NCBI GenBank assembly: GCA_007753915.1
Contig: CP036352.1
Location: forward strand, 1,240,001 to 1,304,000
Direction of reading: 5' to 3'
DNA: 64,000 nucleotides
DNA from: Phycisphaerae bacterium RAS2
Lineage (GTDB): Bacteria; Planctomycetota; Phycisphaerae; UBA1845; UTPLA1
The notes below the pieces were generated by a model. The model was not told the origin of the DNA. It saw only the letters and a program-made list of their open reading frames with translations, and made no database searches. Positions 54,104 through 62,997 of the stretch are shown here, one piece after another. The first letter of the stretch is position 1. Every line of letters starts with the position of its first letter. The translations under genes were made by a program, and so were the position numbers.

Positions 54104-54574
54104 ATGAAACTGCTGGACTTCGTGGTCAAGGGGGCGATAACGGCCAATCTCGAATCGACCGATCGAAACGGCGTCATCCGCGAGCTGGTCGGCCTGCTGG
54201 TCAAGTCGGGTTCGATCGCCGAGGAGCACGCCGAGACTCTCATCCGATCGGTCATCGCGCGGGAGAATCAGGGCAGCACGGGTTTCGGTAAGGGCGTGGC
54301 CGTGCCGCATGTGAAGCACGACTCCATTCCGCGGATCATGGCGGCCGTCGGGCGCAGCGCGGCGGGGATTGATTTTTCGGCGCTGGATCGGGCGCCGGTT
54401 TATACGGTTGTCCTGTTGTGTTCGCCGGGTTCGAATCCCGAAGGCCATTTGCAGGCAATGGAGAACATTTTCAAACACCTGAACCGGGATAACTTCCGCC
54501 GTTTCCTGCGGCAATCTGAAACCACCGATGCGATTCTCGATCTGTTTGACGAAGCGGATCAGTCCGCGGGTTGA
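54104..54574 (+). CDS. ptsN: PTS EIIA component (PtsN/fructose-type)
   Basis: The 156-aa product is a PTS EIIA domain of the nitrogen/fructose type (PTSNtr). The phosphoryl-accepting His lies in GFGKGVAVPHVKHDSIPR and the domain includes LLVKSGSIAEEHAETLIRSVIARE and VVLLCSPGSNPEGHLQAMENIFKHL. I chose the ATG at 54104 with CAGGGG upstream; a GTG at 54050 would overlap hpf by 4 nt. It would accept phosphate from HPr (two genes on) and signal metabolic state rather than carry sugar, since no EIIB/EIIC is visible. Confidence 0.92.
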   Translation: MKLLDFVVKGAITANLESTDRNGVIRELVGLLVKSGSIAEEHAETLIRSVIARENQGSTGFGKGVAVPHVKHDSIPRIMAAVGRSAAGIDFSALDRAPVYTVVLLCSPGSNPEGHLQAMENIFKHLNRDNFRRFLRQSETTDAILDLFDEADQSAG

Positions 54575-54656
54575 TTAAGTTCGACCGGCGGATGACGGTG
54601 AAACACGCGAGTGAGCTTCGACCCGGCCCGGATGCCGGCTCGATTGGGCAAAGGCG

Positions 54657-54941
54657 ATGCCGGATGACCTGGAACAGGCGCAGCGGGAAGTCGTCATCAC
54701 CAACCGCCAGGGTCTTCATGCTCGCCCGGTGATGAAGTTCGTCGATCTGGCGATGCAATATCCATGCGAAGTAAGTGTCATCAATGGTCAGCAGCGGGCC
54801 GACGGCAAAAGCCCGATGGAAATGATGCTGCTTGTCGGGGTTCCCGGCACGCGGCTGACCCTGCACGCGCGCGGCGAACGGGCGGCAGCCGCCCTCGAAG
54901 CGCTGGCCCAGCTCATCGATTCGAAGTTCGGCGAAGACTGA
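54657..54941 (+). CDS. ptsH: Phosphocarrier protein HPr (NPr-like)
   Basis: HPr passes phosphate from enzyme I to EIIA. The 94-aa product has the active His21 in NRQGLHARPV and a regulatory-type serine (Ser52) in DGKSPMEMMLLVG, equivalent to the Ser46 that HPr kinase phosphorylates in Firmicutes. It is between ptsN and ptsI in a probable operon. No hprK is seen in the window. Confidence 0.95.
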   Translation: MPDDLEQAQREVVITNRQGLHARPVMKFVDLAMQYPCEVSVINGQQRADGKSPMEMMLLVGVPGTRLTLHARGERAAAALEALAQLIDSKFGED

Positions 54942-54987
54942 CCGCGTATTTGCGGCGGGTGGTTTGCGTCGCGGATGGAGGCGCCCC

Positions 54988-56727
54988 ATGCCTCTGAAGC
55001 GCGGCATCGGCATTTCCAGCGGCGTGGTCATCGGCGAGGCGGTCGTCCTCGACACGAACGAAACGCGCATGCCCAAGCGCGTCATCACACCTGAACAGGT
55101 GCAGGGTGAGCTTGCGCTGCTGGAGCGTGTGTTCGAATCGGCCAAGTCCGAAGTCGCTTCGGAGCGCGTGCAATTCTCCGCGCGGGCCGGCGCCGAGCTG
55201 GCGGACATCTTCGGCTTCCACGAGGGCTGGCTAAGCGACTCCAAGCCTCGCAAGGAGATCGCCGCGCTGATCTCCGAGAAACTGTACAGCGCCGCGTACG
55301 CCATCAGCATCTTCATGCGGCGCTATCGCCGGCGTTTCCAGGAAATGGCCAGCCCGTTTCTTCAGGAGCGCGCGCGCGACATCCTCGACATCGAGCGCCG
55401 CTTGATTCGCCATGCGACCGGCGAGGTTCACCAGGAATTGTCCGCCGGGGGCGACCCCAAGATCGTCATCGCGCACGATCTCACTCCATCGCAGATTGTG
55501 ATGTTGGAAAAGTCCGGGCGATTGCTGGGCCTGGCGACCGACGCCGGCGGCGCGACTTCGCACACGGCGATCATCGCGGCGGGCCTCGGGATTCCCGCGG
55601 TAGTCGGCCTGGAAGACATCACGGCCAACGTGTCCGGCGGCGACATTGTCGTGATCGACGGCCTGCACGGCGTCGTCATCATCAACCCCGATGAAGCGCA
55701 GCGAAAAGAGTACACGGCGACGGCGGCGCATCTGAACGAAGTGCGCGCCTCGTTGGACCAGCTTCGCGATCTGCCGGCCGAGACGAAGGACGGCGTGCGT
55801 GTCGAGCTAATGGGGAACATCGAGTTTCCGTCGGAGGTCGAGGGCTGCATCGCCAAGGGCGCCATGGGCATCGGGCTGTTTCGCACCGAGTTTCTGTTTC
55901 TTCAACAGGCCACGTCGCCGGACGAAGAGGAGCAGTATCAGGCGTATCGTGCGGCGCTCGAGGCAGTGGGAGATCGCCCGCTGGTCATTCGCACGCTTGA
56001 CCTGGGCGGCGACAAGATCCATCCCGGCGGCGGGTGGGAAGCCGAGCGCAACCCGTTCCTGGGCCTGCGCTCGATTCGATACAGTTTGCAACATCTGCCG
56101 TTGTTCCGTCCGCAGCTTCGGGCGATTGTGCGAGCTAGCGCGCACGGCGACGTGCGCATCATGTTTCCGCTGATCTCGCGCATCATGGAGCTGCGCCAGG
56201 CGAAGTACGTGTTGAATCTCGTGATGGAGGAGCTGGAAGACGAGGGCTACGAATTCAAGAGCACCATTCCGATCGGGGTCATGGTCGAGACGCCCGCGGC
56301 GGCGATCTGTGCCAGAGAACTGGCACACGAGACGGATTTCATGAGCATCGGCACCAACGACCTGATCCAGTACACCCTCGCCGTGGACCGCACCAACGAA
56401 CGCGTGTCGCAGTTGTTCACCCCGGCCGATCCGTCGATCATTCGGCTGATCCGGTCGGTGGTGCGGCATGGCCGGCGGGGCGGTTCGTCGGTGAGCATGT
56501 GCGGCGAGATGGCGGGCGACCCGATGTTTGCTATCCTTCTGGTGGGGCTGGGGTTGCGCTCGTTCTCGATGGCGGCAGGGAACATCCCGCGCGTGAAAAA
56601 GGTCATCCGAGCGATCACCCTGGCCGATGCGGAAAGGGTTCGCCGCCGGGTGATGGGTTTCGAGACCGAGCGCGAGGTGCTAAACTACCTGCGTGACGAG
56701 ACCCGCAAGGTTTGGGAAGAGTTCTAA
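54988..56727 (+). CDS. ptsI: PEP-protein phosphotransferase (enzyme I)
   Basis: Enzyme I takes phosphate from phosphoenolpyruvate to phosphorylate HPr. The 579-aa product has the HPr-binding N-domain (about 20-140), the phospho-His domain with the active His in TDAGGATSHTAIIAAGLGIPAVVG, and the PEP-binding barrel with GIGLFRTEFLF, FLSLGTNDLIQY-like (FMSIGTNDLIQYTLAVDR) and the catalytic Cys in VSMCGEMAGDP. The ATG at 54988 has GGAGG 7 nt upstream. It lacks the GAF domain of PtsP, so it is the general enzyme I form rather than PtsP. Confidence 0.95.
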   Translation: MPLKRGIGISSGVVIGEAVVLDTNETRMPKRVITPEQVQGELALLERVFESAKSEVASERVQFSARAGAELADIFGFHEGWLSDSKPRKEIAALISEKLYSAAYAISIFMRRYRRRFQEMASPFLQERARDILDIERRLIRHATGEVHQELSAGGDPKIVIAHDLTPSQIVMLEKSGRLLGLATDAGGATSHTAIIAAGLGIPAVVGLEDITANVSGGDIVVIDGLHGVVIINPDEAQRKEYTATAAHLNEVRASLDQLRDLPAETKDGVRVELMGNIEFPSEVEGCIAKGAMGIGLFRTEFLFLQQATSPDEEEQYQAYRAALEAVGDRPLVIRTLDLGGDKIHPGGGWEAERNPFLGLRSIRYSLQHLPLFRPQLRAIVRASAHGDVRIMFPLISRIMELRQAKYVLNLVMEELEDEGYEFKSTIPIGVMVETPAAAICARELAHETDFMSIGTNDLIQYTLAVDRTNERVSQLFTPADPSIIRLIRSVVRHGRRGGSSVSMCGEMAGDPMFAILLVGLGLRSFSMAAGNIPRVKKVIRAITLADAERVRRRVMGFETEREVLNYLRDETRKVWEEF

Positions 56728-56816
56728 CCGGCGGGTCTGACAGAGCGAATGCGGCCGCGGGGGCAGGTGGCGGAAGGGCATGGTGTGCGACAGTTGTCGC
56801 GCGTGCCTTCCCGCGA

Positions 56817-56835
56817 CTTGCCGAGAGTCGGCAAG
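56817..56835 (+). other. Hairpin CTTGCCGA-GAG-TCGGCAAG after ptsI
   Basis: This is an 8-bp perfect stem with a 3-base loop, 89 bases after the ptsI stop. There is no T-run. It lies within an open frame upstream of the DUF2344 gene but probably marks non-coding leader DNA. Confidence 0.4.
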
Positions 56836-56920
56836 CAAAGAAACGAGTTCCCGGGTCGGCGCGGTGTACGCGTCGCAAGGCCGGGATAAGCTCTGGAGAC
56901 ACGAAGGATCGCAAGCGATC

Positions 56921-57565
56921 TTGCACAAGCGTTTGGCGATTCGGTACGCGGTTGAAGGTGATCTGCGGTTCATTTCCCACCACGATACGCTTCGGCTGTT
57001 TGAACGGGCGCTGGCCCGTGCGGAGATTCCGGTTCGATTTTCGGCCGGCTTCAACCCGCGCGCGAGGCTGTCCATCGCATTGCCGAGGCCGGTGGGTGTC
57101 GCATCCACGGATGAATTGCTGTTGATCGAACTGGATCAGGACCTGCCGCCCGAAACGGCGCAGGACCGCCTGGCGGCGCAGATGCCGGCAGGCATGACGA
57201 TTCGATCCGTGCAATCGGTAGAAAGCGGCGATCGGCCGCGGCCGTGTGAAGCGACCTATGAACTGGCGCCGCCCCTCGACGGATGGACCGACTTATCGAC
57301 AGAAGTCGATAAGTTCCTGGCGCAGCCCAGTTGCTCCATCCAGCGCGTCAAGCCCGGCGCTCCCCGCGCAAAAACCGTGGACGTTCGCCCATTCATCGTT
57401 TCGATGGAGGCAGATCCGGGTTCTTTGCGCTGGACGCAATCGGTCGGGCAGGAAGGCAGCGTTCGCATCGGCGAGCTGCTGACCGCGCTGGGGCTGGATC
57501 CGTCGCAGCACCTGCATCGCGTGCGACGCATCGCCGTCCGTTATGACGGACTGCCGTCCGACTAG
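56921..57565 (+). CDS. DUF2344 / TIGR03936 radical-SAM-linked protein
   Basis: The product (214 aa from the TTG at 56921) belongs to DUF2344, usually found fused or next to a radical SAM protein and beside RNase E/G. The diagnostic start is RLAIRYAVEGDLRFISHHDTLRLFERALARAEIPVRFSAGFNPRARLSIALPRPVG. The role is unknown. The frame is open to the ATG at 56780, with a GGAAGG site, but this part contains a hairpin and no homology, so I prefer the TTG. RNase E/G follows 72 bases downstream, the usual order. Confidence 0.8.
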   Translation: MHKRLAIRYAVEGDLRFISHHDTLRLFERALARAEIPVRFSAGFNPRARLSIALPRPVGVASTDELLLIELDQDLPPETAQDRLAAQMPAGMTIRSVQSVESGDRPRPCEATYELAPPLDGWTDLSTEVDKFLAQPSCSIQRVKPGAPRAKTVDVRPFIVSMEADPGSLRWTQSVGQEGSVRIGELLTALGLDPSQHLHRVRRIAVRYDGLPSD

Positions 57566-57637
57566 ACCGACCCGTTCGCTTCTGCAAAATCGCGATTAGG
57601 TTGACGATCCCCGTCTCCGGGAAAGGTTGTTATTGAA

Positions 57638-60484
57638 GTGAGTTCATCAGGAAAGCGCGCTTCCGGCAAGCCCGGCAGCGCCCGCAAGGAAGGCCGCACG
57701 CGCACCGGTGCGCCGCGCCGCCGAACCAGTAAGACAGACAAATCCACAGAAGATCAGGCTCCGATCGACACGCCGGTGATCGAGTCGCCGCCCGTTGTAG
57801 ACGCGCTGCCCGCCGAACCACCGCGCGCAGCGCCGCCGGCGCGGTCACACGGTTCCGGCTTTGCATCGGGCTTTGCCGACGGAATTTTCGATCCCAACGA
57901 GGGCGGGTCGGCCGGTTCCGCGGTCAGCTTCGAAGACGTATCGGATGAGTTGATCGCGATCGACGAAACGACGGTGAAAGTGGTGTCGCCCGGTGCGACG
58001 GCCCCGATGCATCCGTCAGGCACCTTCCAGCGCGATGTGCGAAGTGATTCGCCTCAACGTCCGTCGGCGGAGCATCGCCCGGCACGGCCAGCCGGCGCGC
58101 CGGGATCGACCGCGCGATCGCCGGGATTCCGCGCCGATCCGGGCTTTGCCGTTGGGTTTGACGAAGAGCTGGTGGCCCAGGCCGTTTCAGCGACCCCTGC
58201 GCCGGAAACAGACGATCGCATCGAATCGCCCGCGTTGGATGATTCGGAAGCAGAAGACACCCCGGCCGACACGGGCGGAGACTCGGCAGAGCGTTCCCAG
58301 GATGGTCAGGATGAGCAGCGTCGTGGTCGACGTCGGCGAGGTCGCCGTGGCGGACGCGGCCGGCGTCGTGGGCGTGATCGGGAGGAAACGGCGGACGAGC
58401 CCTCGGCAGAAGCCGTCGACAGGCCTTTGCCGGAACCGGCCGAAGCCGAACAGCGCGACGCGGACCCCGATTCGGTGGAGAGCGAGGTCGACGAAATCGC
58501 GGACGAAGATACGATGCGCGCGATGGCGGGGCCGGTGGCGCTGCCGGGTGTGACGCGCGAGGCTGATTTGCAGGAGGCGGCATCGCCCCGTCGACGCGGC
58601 CGCCGCCCGACCCCCGAGGACGAGGTGGAAGTCCCTCCGGCCGACACCGACGAGCCGCCCGCCAACCGCGAAATGCTAATCAACGGAAGCGATCCCGACG
58701 AATGTCGCATTGCGATTCTTCGCGAGGGCCGGCTGGATGAGCTGTACATCGAGCGGGCGACGCAGGTCAGCAACGTGATGAACATCTACAAGGGCCGGGT
58801 GACGAACGTGGAGCCGTCGATCCAGGCGGCGTTCATTGACTTCGGCCTGCCGACGCACGGGTTTCTGCACATCAGCGACCTGCACCCGCGCTATTTTCCG
58901 GAGAGCAAGGGCGAGCCGGAGCTGGTCGGCCGCAAGACGCCGCGCCGCGCCCGACCGCCGATTCAAAACTGCCTTCGCCGCGGCCAGGAAGTAATCGTTC
59001 AGGTCATCAAGGAAGGCATCGGGACCAAGGGGCCGACGCTGTCGACGTACATTTCGCTGCCCGGCCGATTCCTCGTGATGATGCCGGGGATGGATCAGCA
59101 CGGCGTTTCGCGCAAGGTGGAGGACCCCGAAGCCCGTCGCAAGACGCGCGAAGTGCTGAACCAACTGACGCTGCCGAAGGACATGGGATTCATCGTGCGC
59201 ACGGCGGGCGTGGGCAGGACGCAGCGCGACCTGCAACGCGACTTGAATTACCTCGTGCGCCTTTGGAACCAGGTGGCCCAGCGCACGCGCGACGAACCGG
59301 CGCCGGCCGAGCTGTACAAAGAGAGCGACCTGGTCATTCGCACGATTCGCGACGTGTACGACGCCAGCTTGAAGCGGATCATCGTGGACAATCCGCGCGT
59401 GGCCGAGCGCGTGCGCGAGTTTCTCGCGATCGCCAGCCCACAGGCCGAGGACGCGGTCGCGGAGTATGACGGGCCCGAACCGCTGTTTCACCGGTTCGGG
59501 ATCGAGGCGGAGATCGACAAGCTGCACTCGCGTGCGGTGCCGCTGCCCTGCGGCGGGTCGCTGGTCATTGAATCCACCGAGGCGCTGGTCGCAATCGACG
59601 TGAACTCCGGTCGGTTCCGGGTCCATGAGAATGCCGAAGAGACGGCGTATCGCGTGAACCTGGAGGCGGCCGATGAAATCGCGCGGCAGCTGCGACTGCG
59701 CGACTTGGGCGGCCTGATCATCTGCGATTTCATTGACATGATGCAGGAAAAGCACCGTCGCGCGGTGGAGCGGCGGCTGGCCGAAGCGCTGCGAAGTCAC
59801 AAGGAGCGCGCCAAACTGCTTCGCATCTCGCGGTTCGGAATCCTCGAGATGACGCGCCAGCGTCAGCGGCCGTCGTTCGCGAAAAACACGTTCGCCGAGT
59901 GCCCCCGTTGCAGCGGGAGCGGCCGCGTGAAGACGACCGAGTCGGTCTGCCTGGATGTGATGCGGCAGATTCGCATGGCCAGTCAGCGCGAGGGCGTTGC
60001 AAGCATCGACGTGAGTGTCAGCCTGCCCGTCGCGACGGAACTGTTGAATCGCAAGCGGCACGCGCTGACGGATCTGGAGCGCGAGGGTGGATTGGCGATT
60101 CGCATTCACGCCGAGGCCGGATTCACCGTTGATGAGGTGCGTCTTGCCTGCATAGATCGGCGCGGGCGCGATGTGCCGATGGGGGCGGGCGCGGCGCCGG
60201 CGACGATGCGTCCCGTTTCGAGAGCGGCACCTGTGGCACGGCCTCCTGCGATTCCTGCCGCTCCCGGCGAGCGGCCCAGCGGGTCTCGAGGTCGGCGCGG
60301 CAGTCGTGGAGGTCGCGGGCGGCGCGGTCGCGGCGGACAAAAAGCCGCTAACGCGGAAGCGGCCGACGGGTCTTCTGAATCGGGCCGAGCCGAAGGCGAA
60401 GCCGCCGCGCGGCCTGCGTCCACGAGCCGCGGAACGCGTGACCGGTCGACGGGCCGAAAGAGCGGGCCACCGAGAAGCCGATAA
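57638..60484 (+). CDS. rng: Ribonuclease E/G with long disordered N-terminus
   Basis: RNase E/G cleaves single-stranded RNA at AU-rich sites during mRNA turnover and rRNA processing. The 948-aa product starts at GTG. About 340 residues of low-complexity, acidic/basic, Pro/Arg-rich sequence precede the catalytic core, including GRRRRGRRGGRGRRRGRDRE. The core begins with IAILREGRLDELYIER and the S1 domain (NIYKGRVTNVEPSIQAAFIDFG). Catalytic Asp residues are in ALVAIDVNSG (about 652) and LIICDFIDM, and a zinc-link CPRCSGSGRV lies near 755. The RGG-rich tail may bind RNA. Placing the disordered region before, not after, the core is the reverse of E. coli RNase E. Confidence 0.93.
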   Translation: MSSSGKRASGKPGSARKEGRTRTGAPRRRTSKTDKSTEDQAPIDTPVIESPPVVDALPAEPPRAAPPARSHGSGFASGFADGIFDPNEGGSAGSAVSFEDVSDELIAIDETTVKVVSPGATAPMHPSGTFQRDVRSDSPQRPSAEHRPARPAGAPGSTARSPGFRADPGFAVGFDEELVAQAVSATPAPETDDRIESPALDDSEAEDTPADTGGDSAERSQDGQDEQRRGRRRRGRRGGRGRRRGRDREETADEPSAEAVDRPLPEPAEAEQRDADPDSVESEVDEIADEDTMRAMAGPVALPGVTREADLQEAASPRRRGRRPTPEDEVEVPPADTDEPPANREMLINGSDPDECRIAILREGRLDELYIERATQVSNVMNIYKGRVTNVEPSIQAAFIDFGLPTHGFLHISDLHPRYFPESKGEPELVGRKTPRRARPPIQNCLRRGQEVIVQVIKEGIGTKGPTLSTYISLPGRFLVMMPGMDQHGVSRKVEDPEARRKTREVLNQLTLPKDMGFIVRTAGVGRTQRDLQRDLNYLVRLWNQVAQRTRDEPAPAELYKESDLVIRTIRDVYDASLKRIIVDNPRVAERVREFLAIASPQAEDAVAEYDGPEPLFHRFGIEAEIDKLHSRAVPLPCGGSLVIESTEALVAIDVNSGRFRVHENAEETAYRVNLEAADEIARQLRLRDLGGLIICDFIDMMQEKHRRAVERRLAEALRSHKERAKLLRISRFGILEMTRQRQRPSFAKNTFAECPRCSGSGRVKTTESVCLDVMRQIRMASQREGVASIDVSVSLPVATELLNRKRHALTDLEREGGLAIRIHAEAGFTVDEVRLACIDRRGRDVPMGAGAAPATMRPVSRAAPVARPPAIPAAPGERPSGSRGRRGSRGGRGRRGRGGQKAANAEAADGSSESGRAEGEAAARPASTSRGTRDRSTGRKSGPPRSR

Positions 60485-60527
60485 GGATAAGACCAAGCTA
60501 AGGATGATGATGAAGGATCATCGAAAC

Positions 60528-61004
60528 ATGGAGTACGGCGCGCGGTTCGCGGGTCGAAGGACAGTGCGCCTTTTCCGCGCGTTACTTATTTTGCTGCCTG
60601 CGGTTTCGTGTCTGACCGGTTGCGGACCGACGTGGTTGATCGAGCCGCGCGCCGCAGAGCGGATCGCGCAGGATGAGAGCAAGCCGCTTCTGCTGTACTT
60701 CAAAGCGTGGGATTCCTCGCAGCATCGCAACATGGTACTTGAGGTGTTTAATAATCCGGCCGTCAAGTCGGAATTGGTCGACACGGTCAACGTCGAGCTG
60801 GAGTTCGCGTTCTTCCCGGAATACTGCAAGCGGTACAACGTTCAGCGGCCGCAGGTATGCGTCATGTGCACGCCCGACGGTCGCCGCGTGGACACGCCCT
60901 TGTATGTGAACCCCGTCCCAGCCCCGGAGCATTTCCTGACCTGGCTGAAGCGCGCGAAGGAAGAGGCCAAGCCGTCGACCGCCAGCAGTTCACCGGCGAA
61001 GTGA
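60528..61004 (+). CDS. Thioredoxin-like lipoprotein
   Basis: The 158-aa product has a lipobox (LPAVSCLTGC) and looks like a thioredoxin fold of the DUF255/YyaL type: RIAQDESKPLLLYFKAWDSSQHRNMVLEVFNNPAVKSELVDTVNVELE, then YCKRYNVQRPQVCVMCTPDGRRVD. The usual CxxC active site near the N-terminal helix is missing (WDSSQHRNM stands there), so it is not a standard disulphide oxidoreductase. The cysteines of VCVMC lie later. The ATG at 60528 has AAGGA 10 nt upstream; ATGs at 60504-60510 are also possible. It follows RNase E/G by about 45 bases. Confidence 0.75.
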   Translation: MEYGARFAGRRTVRLFRALLILLPAVSCLTGCGPTWLIEPRAAERIAQDESKPLLLYFKAWDSSQHRNMVLEVFNNPAVKSELVDTVNVELEFAFFPEYCKRYNVQRPQVCVMCTPDGRRVDTPLYVNPVPAPEHFLTWLKRAKEEAKPSTASSSPAK

Positions 61005-61150
61005 CGCCGCACGGATTCGAGTGATCGCTCTCTGATTTCACCCCTGCAAATGTGAGGGACCAGCCTGCGAGTGCAGTGAAATCCCGCCTTCGCGGGAATG
61101 ACGTCAATTGGGCGCTCGCCGTTTGTCGCGACAAGTGTATGAGAATCAGT

Positions 61151-62605
61151 CTAGCGGCGCGCGGGTGCGGTGCGCAGTTCGTGGACGGATGGCGGCGCGT
61201 TCGGGACGGTTTGTTCCAGTGTTCGCGCGAGCAAGTCCACGGTTTTTCGAGTCGCACCGGTGTTGCGCCGCACGATGTCTTGTGCTCGCGCTCCCATGGC
61301 GCCGGCGGCGTCCGGTGAGGAGAGGAGTTTCATCAGCACGGCGGAAAGGCTGGCGGCGGCGGTCAGGCGATCGCTCACTGGAGGAGTGACCTGCACGGCG
61401 GCCTCATCGGCGAGCAGTAACCCGGCCACTTCCGAGAAGTTCTCGACATGCGGGCCGAAACACATCGGCTTGCCCAGGCCGGCCACTTCCATCAGGTCCG
61501 ACCCGCCCAGCGGCACGAGCGAGCGTCCGACAAAGACGACTGTCGCCAGCGCATAGAACTTGCGAAGCTCGCCCATCGTGTCGCCGAGACAGACGCGCGG
61601 CGCGTTTCCGATTGTCGGCGAGGGTGCTCCGTCCCGGCAGGCGCTGCGGCGAATGCACGAAAAGCCGCGCGATTCAATGAGCCGGGCGACTTCATCGAAT
61701 CGCTCCGGCTTGCGAGGAATGATCGCCAGTTGCAGCGTCGGATGCTTCGCCGCGAGCGACTCAAACGCATCGAGTACAATTGCCTCTTCGTCCGGGCCGG
61801 TCGATCCGGCGACGACAAGCGGCGCGGCCCGGTCAATTCCCATTGCAGCGGCCAGTTCCGCGTCGCCCGCCACCGAATTGCCCACAACGGCCGTGTCATA
61901 TTTCATGCTTCCGATGGAATGCACGCGGTCGCCGGGTACGCCCAATTCGCGGAATCGCGCCGCGTATGTGTCATCCTGTGCGGCGACCCAGGCAATTTGC
62001 GAGAACATCCGCCGCGCCAGGCCGCGCACCACGGGCAGCCGGAATCGTCGCATCGATTTTTCCGCCGTGACCCGCCCATTGGCCACGCACACCGGAACTC
62101 CGATTGACGCTGCGAGATCGATCAGGTTCGGCCAGACTTCCAGTTCCATCAGCACGATGGCGGCTGGTCGGACGCGCGCCAGCGTGCGGCGCACCGCGAA
62201 GGAGAAATCCAGCGGATAGCGGAACACGGGCCTGTCGGGATAGAGACGCTGGGCGGCCGCGTAGCCCGTGTCGGTCGTGGCCGAAATGGCGACGACGCAG
62301 TCGGGAAAGCGGGATTCGATCTCGCTCACCAGCGCGCGCGTCGCGTTGACCTCTCCCAAGGACACCGCGTGGACCCAGATGCAGCGCGACCGACCGACGC
62401 GCCAGGGGATGCCGCCCAAGCGCTGCCGCCAGCCGCGGCGGTTCTTCTTGAGGACGATCATCTGATAAAGCAGAAAGGGCAGGTAGAGCGCGGCGGCCAG
62501 AAAATAGACAAGATTAATAATGAGCGCGCGCAGCGTTAGCGGCGGGCGCGCCGCTCGCTCGCCCCGCGCCAGCAGGCCCGTGGTCAGTCCTTCTTCAGGC
62601 AGCAC
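61151..62605 (-). CDS. waaA: 3-deoxy-D-manno-octulosonic acid transferase (WaaA/KdtA)
   Basis: WaaA attaches KDO residues to lipid A precursor. The protein has the family's N-terminal membrane anchor ([23 protein letters not shown]), then [40 protein letters not shown] and [16 protein letters not shown], and a GT-B C-domain with [44 protein letters not shown] and [34 protein letters not shown]. No ATG precedes the anchor. Starts possible are the GTG at 62605 (484 aa, given here) or a CTG at 62587 overlapping the stop of the SEC-C gene. The start is therefore uncertain; the identity is not. Confidence 0.92.
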   Translation of the reverse strand: MLPEEGLTTGLLARGERAARPPLTLRALIINLVYFLAAALYLPFLLYQMIVLKKNRRGWRQRLGGIPWRVGRSRCIWVHAVSLGEVNATRALVSEIESRFPDCVVAISATTDTGYAAAQRLYPDRPVFRYPLDFSFAVRRTLARVRPAAIVLMELEVWPNLIDLAASIGVPVCVANGRVTAEKSMRRFRLPVVRGLARRMFSQIAWVAAQDDTYAARFRELGVPGDRVHSIGSMKYDTAVVGNSVAGDAELAAAMGIDRAAPLVVAGSTGPDEEAIVLDAFESLAAKHPTLQLAIIPRKPERFDEVARLIESRGFSCIRRSACRDGAPSPTIGNAPRVCLGDTMGELRKFYALATVVFVGRSLVPLGGSDLMEVAGLGKPMCFGPHVENFSEVAGLLLADEAAVQVTPPVSDRLTAAASLSAVLMKLLSSPDAAGAMGARAQDIVRRNTGATRKTVDLLARTLEQTVPNAPPSVHELRTAPARR

Positions 62606-62793
62606 TGCTTGTATTTCTTGCCGCTTCCGCAGGGGCAGGGGTCGTTGCGGCCCGGATCCGCCTTCGGATTCTTGATGGGTTCGACGGGCGGCGGCAGCGG
62701 CGCTTCGTCTTCGCCGGGCAGACCCTTGCGCGCCTGCTCCTTGGCCTCGCGCTGGCGCTCGTAGTGTCGATTGAAGCGATCGTCTTTGCTCAC
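62584..62793 (-). CDS. Small SEC-C zinc-motif protein
   Basis: The 69-aa product carries a C-terminal SEC-C motif ([21 protein letters not shown]), the zinc-binding tail also present in SecA that contacts SecB or the ribosome. The remainder is charged and helical ([22 protein letters not shown]). The GTG at 62793 follows AAGGAAAGGG. It overlaps the start of waaA. Such stand-alone SEC-C proteins have no assigned role. Confidence 0.8.
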   Translation of the reverse strand: MSKDDRFNRHYERQREAKEQARKGLPGEDEAPLPPPVEPIKNPKADPGRNDPCPCGSGKKYKQCCLKKD

Positions 62794-62997
62794 GGCGGAC
62801 GCCCTTTCCTTGTGAAATTCCGAGCATAGCTTAACGCCGGGCCCATGGCCGACAAGCGCGGCGATGAACCCCCGCGGCGGTCCGTTCGGAATACGACTGG
62901 ATGCCGTTACACTTTGGAGCCGCATCGGCAATCGCGCGCACGTTGGAGTGGATCGCGCTTAATTTGCTCGCGGCGCTTGGGAGAAGGCGACTTCGGG

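Noticed and set aside
54426-54440. GGGTTCGAATCCC, which looks like a tRNA T-arm
   Set aside because: It is in frame inside ptsN (CSPGSNPEG) and no acceptor, D-arm or anticodon arm surrounds it.
56780-56920. CxxCxxC-containing N-terminal extension of the DUF2344 protein, suggestive of a radical SAM or zinc site
   Set aside because: The stretch contains a perfect hairpin and no homology. The family homology starts only after the TTG at 56921, so the cysteines are probably not coded.
58676-60496. Minus-strand open frame of about 606 codons
   Set aside because: It is antisense to the strongly conserved RNase E/G core and has shadow-like composition.
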